Shown here piece after piece: positions 46,591 through 58,032 of a DNA stretch of 64,000 bases; within the stretch, counting starts at the first letter, position 1; every line of letters starts with the position of its first letter. A program made the translations under genes and the position numbers. The DNA is taken from the NCBI GenBank assembly GCA_964017145.1, contig OZ024844.1:124001-188000 (forward strand), written 5' to 3'. This stretch comes from Agrocybe praecox (lineage: Eukaryota; Basidiomycota; Agaricomycetes; Agaricales; Agrocybaceae). The notes under the pieces were generated by a model, which saw only the letters and a program-made list of their open reading frames with translations, had not been told where the DNA came from and ran no database searches.

Positions 46591-49500
46591 TATCGATAAG
46601 GGCTGGGGGGTAAGAGCTAAGGGCTAAGGGCCACTGAGTTAACTAATAAGTCAGCCATGAATACTATATATATGATCGTTGGGAGCCGAACTGCAATAGC
46701 GTAGATTTACTCAGTCAGTTCTTCTTGATTTCATGATGCGGCACCCTATTTCAGATATTCATCGATCCATCTACCATGGCACGGGTTTACAGTTTTCTTC
46801 GCCTCCGTGTGAAGATTCATTGTAATGCAGACCAGAAGGAATGGTAGAGCATACTACCTGCTCCTCATATATATAGCTACTGATTTAAGCTAGTCATCAC
46901 ACTAGATGCAAAAACGTATTTATGCTCGAAAACTTATGTATAATTAGATTTTCAATGCTAACTTATCGACACTCACATCATTCACTTGAAACTGGAGTTG
47001 AAAATGTGGAAAATTTTGTGACTCTCGTGAATTGAGGAGCGGTCGTCAAATTCAGAATTACATTGTCTTTGGCGAAACACTCTGTTTTTCGTGAAGTCCT
47101 TTAATTGTCGGGCCGGTTACTCCATTAGGGATCTCGGCCAAGCCAATTCTCCGTGTTCAATTAAACGTTTCAAAGGCATGCTTTTAATGCGATATCGAAG
47201 AAAGGTTAATCTTTCTATTTCAGAAAGAAACGTGAAAGGACTTTGGAGAATAAAGACTTTTTGACCCTATTTGGCAATGAATATGAATCTTTACCTGTCC
47301 TTTGCAAATGAGCCTGCTACTCATCTCTTTTGAAAAAAAAAATTCAACATTATAGAATCAGACTTTTGTAATAAATTATCTGTCAAATTTTCAGGCATAA
47401 AAGTCGAACTTTGCGCGTAGTGTTAGTCACTGCTCACGTTCAACCTTGAGCAAAGAATTCGAGGGTCTTCGGCTAGTAATCGTCTGCATCTGCATCTTAT
47501 CTTATCTAGGCTTTCCGTTTTGCTGGGAATATATATTAATTGAACCCTTAAGAGAACCACATACATACTACGTACATGTAGCACGTACATGTAGCATAAC
47601 CGAGATGCTCGTTTGAGCTTCGAAACGCATGGTTATGGCATCCAATATAAAATTCTGCGGTTCAATTTTCGTTTCTATTCATATTTATTCTATTGTGTGC
47701 CGTTGCCGCGGCATCGGCATCGGCATCGGGCATACTTATTGACTATGTATATGATCCCATACCACTTCAAGTAGGGTCGAAGATAAATTGACGTACGTAC
47801 GTACGTACTGAGGATTAAGCAGGGGCGTACACTGTACAGCAAAATCCCATCATCCGACACTCGAGTCCTCCTTCATTGTACTGAATTATTCACTTAAGGG
47901 GCTTAGGGTAGTTCGAGTACTCCCTCCCGCGGCATGGATCAGCTCAGACTCAGAATCACATTCATTGTTTATGTACTAATAAAAGCACCCTTGGATCTGT
48001 CTTTTATTTTTATGCTGTTTTTCTTCCTATTGCTCATACTGATTACGAGATTTTTTGAACTGGGACTGGGACTGGGCTGCGTTAACGGTCGGTAACGTAA
48101 CGGAACAATAAAACATGAAACGGTTCAACTTTCTGTTAGATAATTCACCACAAGATATAGTAAATACATACTATGCAACCATAGTTATGTGCTCCCCCAT
48201 TTGCGGAATCCTTCCCCTGCGTGCGCTTGAACTCTATTTATCTCCGCCGAGTTGCTGGGTTGGGTTGTGATTGGTTCTATTTATATCCACGTCGCTAGCA
48301 TACTCATGAACCATATCTATGCGTTCGTTTGCTTGTGTATAAGGGAACGTAGATATTTAGTACAAGATCTGCAAATACCACAATCAAGTCCATCGCTTTG
48401 TTTGAGATTTTCGCGACGCGACCTTTGTGATCGAGCCATATTTGTTTGCTCGTTTGTCTGCTTGTATAGAGTACCGTAGCAACTGTATGAGCAGGTAGAT
48501 ATGCTGAGATTATTTATTGCACCTCCCCATCTATGTATTGATCGTCTGCATACTTACATCAGTAACTTGTAATATTTGTTGCCGGGTTTTCGCCCGTTTC
48601 CGTTGCTTCTGAGTTTCCGGAAACCTTCTGAGTACGGAATTGATCCTAGAACGGACGGATTGTAGCCAAAAGTATAAGATTATGCTTATACTTTGCATTG
48701 GTTGCCGTCTTCTTTGCTTCTTTTCATTACGGGTTTCTTGAAAATCATACTTAGGTTGTCAGGTTTCGCTATTTCGCTGTTTTTAACCGTTTTTAGGGGT
48801 TTTCTTGGTTGAAAAACCGGCAGAAACTAATTTTACGAATTACTGATGTAAAAAGGTTAATCTCATCACATTATACTGGATTTTATCTTTATCTTATATC
48901 ACTATACAGAATTGAACGCAGCTTGTCGCAGGTTCATCATTTCCGGCACCTCCCGGCGCGTAGTTGACTTTGACTCGTTCTCGTTCGTTTTTGACAAATG
49001 CGTCGTCGTCGTCCATGTGCCGTGGCTCGTATGCGCTTAACCCCGCGGCGTCTCAGAATGAGCAAATAAACAGATAAGTACTACAGCGTAAGCGCACGTC
49101 AAGCGGCTTAATTGCCTTTGTAGGTAAGACATGGACTACATATGTCACGGAACCCCCCTCGTTTCGTTTCGTCTTGATCCTTATCTCAATTACCTGGAAA
49201 ATTAGATCCCGGCCCTCTTGCGTGTATGGGGACTTATATTGGTTCATATGTATGTGAGGACGGGGAAAAGCCTTTCCGCTGCTCAGGCTCGCTGCTCTTC
49301 GACGAGTACATGCATTCGTACGTACATCACACCGTCGATGATCCAATGCATATGCTCTCAATCCAATACAACAAACACAACTGACCAGGAATCCATCTTT
49401 CGTCTTCATGAACATCACATTATCTAGCCATAATCATCTCAGTTCAACTTAATCAGTTAGTCACTCACTGGCAGATTGCTCTCGAGTACTGAGCAGTGGC

Positions 49501-52500
49501 TACCTAGTAGGGCTCGCCGGTTGATTAGTATCAATTCATCAAATATTTCCCCATACCCATCAACGATCACGGAATGCATCAAACGTGATCAAACAGACCT
49601 GATGCACACATCACTCCACGACGACGACGACAGCTGTCGTCGCTGTTGTTGAGCCACACACGTATATACATATATATATGTGCAAGTAAATAAGTCTATT
49701 TAACTCAGGGGCCCGTAGCCTGTCCCGTAGTCAACATTCGGTCGGAATGTCCGAGGACGAACGGAACCTGACAAGGAGGCGACAATGACAAGATAAGACA
49801 AGACAAGACAAGGTCAAGCCAGCTGCGTCCGTTTGTGTGGTTAAAGTATTTGTGTTATAAGTATAAGTAAGGAAAGCGACGGTTACTTTAACGCTCAAGG
49901 AACATGCGGTTTAGGACTAAACGTCTGAAATGGAACACAGCTACGCCTCGTGGCGATTACTCTGTACTGGTTCGCTCGACGTGACGTACTATTTATAGCC
50001 ACGCGATGACGGCGAAGGCCACGACGCCAGTGTCCTTGTGTTTATTTTTCGTTTCGGTCTTTCTATGTACAGCAACTGTCTATATGCTCATGTATATCTG
50101 TACGTCTATCCGTCAGTCACTCGTCTGCCCGATCCCGAGCTTGAGCTCAATCGCGACGTTGTACTGCCTTTACCACTGTAGTAATCTGCTGGGTGTTATG
50201 TTCCCTACCGACCCCATGTCGAATGGTATCCACGTAGCAAGTAATAGCAGGACGGAAGCAATGAAGTTGAGTGTATAATGCTGTGTCGGACAGTGTTCAA
50301 TCCCCAATCTTATTGTCATGCCTATGATAAAGCAAGAACACAAGAAAAGGTTGTATCTTTCACTTTATCGTACCTTGTTGTTGGTGAGATTTCGATCGTC
50401 CTTATATTTCATAAGTCTCGACATTTTCAACACCAATGCCTTTACCTACGGACATGAACGTAGCTTTCTATGGAAAGTCGGAGCCGCGTGGAGTGGGTAG
50501 TTAATAAATCATTATGCTTTCATGATTATCGGAAATATGCTTTATATTAACAGGTGTAATATCAACTACTTGAAGCTTGGTAGCACCGCAGTCGAAGAAG
50601 GTGGTGCTTCAAGCTTCAAAATTTGGACCCGAGGCGCATAAGCAATTGCAATTCAAGTATATTCAATTGCTTGAACGTGCTAACGGAAGTTAGCATGCAA
50701 ATTTGGAAGGAGAGGGAAAGTATTCAGCGGAGCCGTTGAGATTCATAGTATGAACCTTCGAACGCGGTTTCCACGAGGGGTTGGTCACATCCTAGGCCCA
50801 TGCCACATACGCGTGCGCGTGACGAATTTTATCTAAATGTCGATAAGATTCAATACAACTTCAAGCGATATCACCTCGTACTTCCTCGTACTAGAACATA
50901 CATGGGCGGTGAGCTATTCTCCATTCATCAAAGCCAAATTATAATTAAACCACCCCCCTCCCCGAGAGAGTCCTTCGTTTGTAGGTACGAAGGATATTTC
51001 TATACGTACCCCTACACGCTGGAATGAACAGTTCTCGGGGCCTCCGTCGTACAATTAATTAACTATCGATGCTCGTAGCTCGTTTCCTTCTTACCTCCCT
51101 TGCCCTGGATCCTCGCCAAAAACAAACACACACGATTTTCCTCGCTTTCCATGGTCCAGTCTCGCTACTCCCTGGCTCGCCTTGAACCCAGGTCCCACAA
51201 TAATGATGTCATATCAAAGAACGAGCGTCCAGGCGCACTTTGAGTGGCCTTGGGAAAAACATATTAACCCCCGGCGGTCCTTCTTTTCTTCTTCCTCTCA
51301 TTCAGTCGAGTAAGTACCCAGGTCTAAAATTAACATCATAGGTCACGGCCCATCACTCCATCAATCGAAATGCTTGCGTGCCGCTTGTGCCGCTAGACCC
51401 TTTCCAGATCTGCCGCCACGGCTGAATGCTAGGTAGATAATAATAAGCCAGAACAGACTGAGTGACTGACATGGGTGGCACTGGCGCACCATGTGGATCT
51501 TAGTTCGCGAAGTATATACATACAAGGCTCGAGCGGTGATCGATCGATCAATACAAAGTATGTATTCTATCTTGCTATCTTTGGATCAAGAAGTTTGATG
51601 TTGATCGGGGATCGGCCGATCAACTATGAACTGGTTGGTTACTTATTTTTGAAACGTGGCTGGTTCGTTTAGTGAACAGGATAAATAGGGATATAGTTGC
51701 GTATATGTACAGGTACTCGTTGTGCCACGCTGCTCATTATAACAAAGTATATCCCAGTAGTAATTTCGACTTACAAGTGTCGCAAAATAAAACGGAGATT
51801 CATTCGGAAAATCAATAATCGTCACAACGATTCTCGAGCAACTCGCTGTTCTAAACTACTTTGACCTGTTGTCTCGACAGGAATAACGCGTTTTCTTGAG
51901 TCTATTCTGTGTGAGCGTCGTTCAAGAAGATGACGAGCCTCACACTGCTACGTCCAAGGCTTTGTCGATGTTTGATTTACGTACAGATGTCGAGTTTCAA
52001 GGACGGCCCTCCATAAGATTATTGGTGCGTACCTTGGCCTCTCTGAGTATGCTGCTCTTACTTCGTTCCCACTCCGACTCCTCTATACACAGATATTCCG
52101 CCCCCTAACTCTCTGTCTTCCGCCTAAAGTATACTTGGTCAAGTATGTGCGAAGGATCTTAATTTTGTGCGCTGGTGCTTCCAGTACTGATAGAGGTCGG
52201 GTTACATTCTTCGCAAAAGAAATACGGTATACATACGCATGTCATTGGAGAAGGTTGAAGCTGTAGAATGGTGGTGACAGACCAACGAAGCGGAAATCCA
52301 ACATCATAAACAACCTATTTAGTTTTAAATAACGTTAAAGACCCGCCTGATGGGAACGACCGCAATGAAGTCTCGATTCCCAAGCATCACAGGGAGTGAG
52401 GTATGATGCTTGACATATCAAAGAAGAATGCCTTCATGGGCGTTCTCAAACTTTTGATCCTCACAAGATGTTCACTCGCATTGGCACTTCAGATAGAGTG

Positions 52501-52819
52501 CTGATGGTCAGGGCTATACTACATACCGCATGAACGCTAGTATACAAGGATGCGAACAACTTAATGGATCTTCCTTATGATTGAGGAGTCCCACACCTCG
52601 CACTACCTTTATTCTAGAGTCGGGCACGGGCAGGCTGCAGTGCATCTCTGGAACCACCAATACCCCTGTCTTTTCTGACTGCTGAGTTACTTGAGCTCAT
52701 CCAGCATTTTGATAGGAGATATGATGTATCACTTCGTCGTTCTGGAGACTAAAAGAGTCTATTTTAGGCCTATACATATGAACGGAGATTCCTACATCCC
52801 ATGAGCGCTTGATAAATAT
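46591..52819. other. Gene-poor stretch, about 6.2 kb
   Basis: No coding region with family resemblance or consistent splicing was found on either strand. Notable points are CGTACGTACGTACGTAC (47,792-47,808), repeated ACAAG (49,797-49,812) and a cluster of three small hairpins (50,570-50,700). Scattered frames of 60-120 codons (for example 49,053-49,418 and 50,006-50,278) lack support. Confidence 0.45.
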
Positions 52820-52829
52820 TATATAAAAA
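52820..52829 (+). promoter_or_regulatory. TATA box of seven-transmembrane gene D
   Basis: TATATAAAAA lies 84-93 bp upstream of the gene D start codon at 52,913. Confidence 0.5.
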
Positions 52830-52912
52830 GTACCGATACTTCGTGGGTCCACTTCCACTTTCCCTTTTCTTCCGCCATCCTTCGTTTTATGCGGACGCCT
52901 TAGTCCAATAAT

Positions 52913-54231
52913 ATGTCAGAACCTGCTGTAATTGCTTTTAATCTCATAGCCATTCTTGGGCTGGTCCTAGACTTTGTCGTGCTTCTCACTGCCTGGGGCT
53001 CCGCGAAGGTACTCAGGACGCCTACTTGGTTCAGCTTTATGATTTCTGCTGTAACTTGCGGGGGGTCCAACATTATAATTCTCGGACAGCAAACTGGACC
53101 GGATCCAGCTAAATGGGCGTGCTTCATGCAGGCAATCTTAATCTATCCTCAAGTTGTTTTGCAAGTGGTATTCATTTGGGTTATTCTACGTTACCGATGA
53201 ATTGAGCTAATACGGCTTTTTCTGAACAGTTCGACTTTATCTAGCTGTGCAATGCTTGCTCAGGTTAGTACCACTTGAGTTCATGTTATGTCCTACTCAC
53301 TGGTCACTAGATGTACTATTCAGTGCTGTGCATTGAAAGGTCGCGCACAATACCAAAGTCAAGGGTGATATTGGTGAGTACATAAGTTCAGCAAGGCTTA
53401 TTCGTACGAATAAGATGTGCTTTTCGTATAGCTTACTAGCATCCCAATTGCAATTACGATTGGCGTGTTGATTCTGTCTGCGACGGTATAGTGAAGTCGA
53501 TCTCTACGATGCGAACGTAATTAAGTCATTTCCTACCTTACCTTATAGGTTGCGGGCTTACGTCCAAGTATCGTTGAGCGAGATCCCTCAGGTATGCGAT
53601 GCCACTTTATTGATAGTGCATCGACGACGTAAGCGCGAGAACATTCGAGATAATATATCTACTGAATCTCTTCCAGGTTTCACATTACGATTGGTATCTC
53701 ACTTCTCGGTGTTCTCCTGATCTTGCTCTTTCAAAGTAAATTCCAACACCGTTCTGGACGTTGAAAGCTGCTAAATGCGTTTTTTTTTTTAAATAGCTCT
53801 ACTGGTCATCAAGCTGTACCGCAATAAAAGTGCAATGACAAAAGGTTTAAAGGAGTTCAGATTCCCTCAATCCGTCATAGTTCGAGCAGGTTTCTACAAT
53901 GTGATCCTCATGATTTCAGTGATGTGAGTACATTTTCGTGTTTATTCGTGTTCGAAGTTCAAGGCTAAATATTCCTCGGCTATTCAGAGTTTGTACGTTC
54001 GGATTCAAGGGGACAGTGCCTTCATCCGTGGCCAACAATCTGCAGATCGCCCTATGTAAGGCTCTTCATCTGACGTGTTACGTATCTCACATATTTTACT
54101 TGTCATTTTCAGTGACCGTTCTGACTGGAATTCTGTTTGGATTTCAGAAGGATATATTGAGTGTTTGGATATCCTGGCTTCCGGAGCGATATAATATTCT
54201 TAGGCGCGATAAGCGATATGTACCAGCCTGA
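52913..54231 (+). CDS. Seven-transmembrane, GPCR-like protein D
   Basis: Nine exons, all in frame, give about 283 residues: 52913-53160, 53230-53263, 53311-53373, 53432-53485, 53549-53628, 53677-53735, 53797-53923, 53988-54055 and 54113-54231. Landmarks are LGQQTGPDPAKWACFMQAIL, STLSSCAMLAQ, YYSVLCIERS, RPSIVERDPSGMRCHF, KLYRNKSAMTKG and LFGFQKDILSVWISWLPERY. The first intron needs a GC donor (GCAAGT at 53161); any GT donor nearby breaks the frame, while B and C use GT at this position. The end of exon 5 lies at 53,628, beyond a tempting earlier GT, and gives a full extracellular loop. It is on the opposite strand to A-C and about 32 kb from them. Confidence 0.8.
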
Positions 54232-55475
54232 AGCCAATCTCCGCTCTATCGGATAATTGACTCATATACAATGGGGCGCGTACGTACGTTAGAACTTAGA
54301 AAACAGTACAATGCATTAATACTTCACGTTCATTTTCTCGAAAGGAGTAGCACTCATTTGTCTACGTATTAGTAGTTCTCATAATTGGCATGAAGCGGCG
54401 CCTCTTTTGTTCTTGCTGTTTTCAAAAAACGTAGCATACTCTGATGTTTCGTGATGGACTGACAGGTCAAATTCAATCTGACTTAGAGCTGTGCATTGTC
54501 TGCGAGAAAGTGTGAGAAGTCGGCACTCGAAGGACATTGTTCGTCCACCAAAGACTATAACCTTTACGTTTACAAATTATGTACCCAAGCACAAATCGAT
54601 TTTCACTTTGTCTTTCTACCTTCAGGAACATTCGGAAGGAAAGTCAAAGAAAGGATTAACAAAAAGCCTAAAATAGAACAATGGCATGCCGAGCGCCGAG
54701 AATATAACGTGACGTTCAACTTGAAGCGGCAAGCCGCCCTCGGTCCACGTGTCTTTATTTGATTGCGTGTATTTGGCAACGCCATTTGTTGTTCTTCTAA
54801 CGCGTCGACGCGCCTTGTTCCCTTTCTGTCCCTTTCCTAGTTCATGCGCACGCGCTCGCAGCTCCTTCTTCTCTAAAGGTGACTCCGCTTGTATCTCTGT
54901 ACTATGATCGGTCTTTTCTCTTGATGACATCTCCTTGAAGTCTGATGAATTCCAGGGTGTTTCTTGTCGATGTTACGCGTTCACCTTATCGATTTTGATT
55001 TGCGAGAAGGGAGTACCCCCCCTATTTCTCTCGTTTCTATGCTCCTCAAATACGCCGGGAGAATGGTTATCGCCTTATTATGCCCCCCTACATTGACTGC
55101 GTGCTCTTCCTTTGCTTCGGCGACTCTAATGTGGTGTTGATACTACAAGCTCTATGCAGTGAAATCACCCGACTTCAAGGTTAATACCAGCTTCTTATAT
55201 GTCCACTGCCCTTCCTTCTAGGAGCTGCACTTTGACACCTATAATGGAAACTAAATACCCACATACGCACTGCTGACTCACCTCACTGGGTCCTATAACG
55301 TGGGGGAATTGTAAAATTCTGGGGATTATACTCAACTGTCCGTATACTCAGGTCCGACCATTTGTGGTGTGGCCAAGTCAATCCGGCAACGAAACATATT
55401 TAGTTCTTTGCTAAACAAGTATATAAAACACAAGTCATGGTGGATCTGCCGATAGCACCTAACCAATATTTTGCG
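54232..55475. other. Intergenic
   Basis: 3' flank of gene D. Overlapping frames on both strands at 54,491-54,930 are Lys/Arg-rich with no resemblance to known families and are not called. Confidence 0.4.
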
Positions 55476-56094
55476 CCCCCAGAACCACCCAAGCAGAATG
55501 GAGAGCTATCCAGGAGAACGGGTGGAACGCGGAGGGTTAACAATGATGCAACATCGGTGGGTTGTGATGATAGATATGCATAACCCCTCTATGGATTGGA
55601 ATATTGATGCTTTAGTCCGCATTCACAGACAATACTATCGCTTGCGTCAATGGCATTTGGTCCACCAAGTCACACAAGTCCTACATCTCACGTTCATTCC
55701 AACGCTCTCTTCAACCACAGGATGTTCGCGAGAAACTTCGTCGTGTTTGATGCTATTCGTTCAGATTTCGATCTATACGGACTGAACAAACCCCTCGTTT
55801 TAATGATACATCTCGACAGCCTATTTATCAAGCACAGAAGACAAGAACAACCCCGCAGCTACTTATTCCAATTAAACTGAAGCCGCCGCTCAATTTCATT
55901 ATGATGTCTGTGGTAGCATTTCGAGCTCGACCACGGTATACACAGACTCATATTCAGCTTTGTACGCTTCGTCTAGCACTGGACTTAGTACGGTGGACAC
56001 GATGGCATGTTCTGGACCAGAAGGGCCCACTCACAGGAAACGGAGAAATCATCTCCAAATACAGGGAAGTGATGGAAAATTAGGGTGAATGAAA
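55476..56094 (+). pseudogene. Inverted, frameshifted relative of the 27.8-28.7 kb locus with tail motif
   Basis: 55,480-55,580 resembles the inverse of 28,430-28,540 (AACCACCCA, TGGA-CGCGGA, CAACATCGGTGGG). 55,800-56,090 resembles the small gene at 27,842-28,246, including CTCG-CAGC-T-TTTATCAAGCA and YASSSTGLST at 55,960. About two extra bases after the ACG of LST shift the frame, so the DYG-WTRRA part is read out of phase. This is a dead copy. Confidence 0.6.
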
Positions 56095-56499
56095 TATTTG
56101 TAGAAATTCATACGTCGTTACCTTTTCAGCCTGGGGCGAATGTTGGAATCATTTGTTGTCGCTCGTTTAAGCAATTTACTCTATGACGATGGAACGCGTC
56201 GGGGAGAACGATTTGCCCCCGTTCCTTGCCTGCTCCCTTTCTTTATTTTCATTCGCGCCCTCATATCGGGTTTGTAAGCCAATCGAAATCTTTCAAGGCA
56301 TCACCATCATGTTCTCTATCATTTTGAGGTCTGAGCCATGATCACGAATCAGTACTAGTCAAGCGAGGTCAGTTAATCGTCAGAGCAAGCCAATCCTGGC
56401 ACGTATATTCCCCCGAAGAAAGTTATATACATTATATCTGTAAAGATGCTTGTCTCTCCCCGGGTATACGATCAGAAATTTTCTGGTGTGTAAAGTAAT
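56095..56499. other. Intergenic
   Basis: 3' flank of the next gene; nothing else seen. Confidence 0.4.
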
Positions 56500-57438
56500 T
56501 TACGTGTTTTCTTTGAGCCCCCGAACCGCCCAAAAATCAATAGTCAAACTTTGACCAGAACCGTGTCCTTTCCTGGAGTACAAAGAACTATACTTGATCT
56601 TGAACGTGAAGGTTCCTTCAAATAGTTCCATAACTTCCCCATCTTCGCCCGCTTTCCTCCACATAGGGTGCATAGAAATCGATCCCGACGACGACGAAAT
56701 TCCACACCCACCTCCATCAAGCTCGAGTTCAGCCTTGATGCCGCCACCGTTCCACGTTCCCTCAGTCGGGCGTCCGAGCATGGACTTGAAGTTCAGTTTC
56801 GCGACCTCTTTGATACCGGACGCGGAGATATGGTCAAACGGCATCTCTTCCATGGGATCGCAGAAAATATCGCAGATGAATTCGCCTTCGTCCCCGACGG
56901 TCAAATTTTCAGGGAAAATAATTCGGGCAGTGTTGTCCTTTTTCGCTTGATATGTCAATATGGTCTTGTAGAGTTCAGCTGCATTTCGACCCGGAACATA
57001 GACTTTTTCCAGGAAAGGAAGTTCCATCCCATACAAGTCGAAGGTTCCGATATACTGAGGCTTGGCAATCTTCTCGGGTTGGGTCTAAAAGTTGTTATTG
57101 AGCATGTAGACGAATTACGAGCTTTGAAAGAACAGTAATACACACCTCATCTGAGACAACAGGGACTGTGGGGGTGGCGGCGGCGGCGGCGGTTGGACCA
57201 ACAGCATTGCTCTCATCCACTGCTTCACGGGCTTGATTGTACGTTTAGAAGATACATTTCTTTGATGAAAATAAACCAGCAACTCACCTACAACTTCGCT
57301 CGCAGTGGACGCTCGTGCACGTTTCGCGGGTGCTCCTCCTTGAGCAACAACGGACTCCTTTGTTGCATTCGTTGTTTTCTCAGGCGAAAGAGCCCTTTTC
57401 TTGCCTCTAGTAGGTGCCTTTTTCTTTGCTGCAGGCAT
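56500..57438 (-). CDS. Protein of unknown function, three exons
   Basis: Exons 57438-57288, 57231-57146 and 57084-56500 join in frame, giving about 273 residues. The N-terminal 50 residues are strongly basic (MPAAKKKAPTRGKKRALSP) and look like a nuclear-localisation or chromatin-binding tail. A poly-Ala linker follows. The main part (TQPEKIAKPQYIGTFDLYGM onward) is a beta-rich domain of about 190 residues with a Gly/Ser loop, no catalytic motif recognised, and a C-terminal FKIKYSSLYSRKGHGSGQ. Similar small proteins with a basic tail are common in Agaricomycetes but uncharacterised. Confidence 0.65.
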
Positions 57439-58032
57439 TTCGTTCGTCCTTTGTAAAAGTCAAGTTTGAGCGCAGATAATTGCAATGGACCAGAAACAAG
57501 AGATTGTCGTGGTACAAGGAAGAAATGCGCTAGCATGACTTCAGGATGAATAAATTTTCGCCGACCAAGTTCAGGACCAGATCTTTCTTCGAGCCACGAG
57601 GTTATTGTAGTTAGAATAAATAAATGATGCATTGACCCTGGTTGTTGCCTGGTTGCCTGGACCATTCTAAATTATTAGAATGGTCCAAATGCGGAAAGAC
57701 AATTTCGGATAAAAATAATTATCCGTTATCGTGCATCCTTAAGGCATCAAGAATGCCTTCTCATTGGATAGAAGCTCGGCGACGATAAGTAATAAGATAA
57801 AAGAAACGTCTATCTGTACAAGTTACTGAATAAAATATGGCAAACTTTCAACAAGCACGTGAGCGTGTCGCGTCGCGTCAGTGTTAAATTTAAATTTCCT
57901 AGGTGCACTAGATAGGTTGGTAAAAAAAACTAGTTTGAATTGGATTCCGAAGTAGAATACTTGTACGTAGTACATATTTTTGTAAGCAAAAGCATCAAAA
58001 TAAAAAGTCATAAAATACATTATTCGTGTTAA
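57439..58032. other. Intergenic
   Basis: Promoter of the gene above and 3' flank of the second GH31 gene. Contains a short direct repeat GTTGCCTGGTTGCCTGG (57,643-57,659). No gene seen. Confidence 0.4.

Noticed and set aside
53576..53676. Earlier donor (GTATGC at 53,592) for exon 5 of receptor gene D
   Set aside because: Using it puts the next exon out of frame with a stop; the later donor at 53,629 restores the frame and gives the GMRCHF loop seen in B and C.
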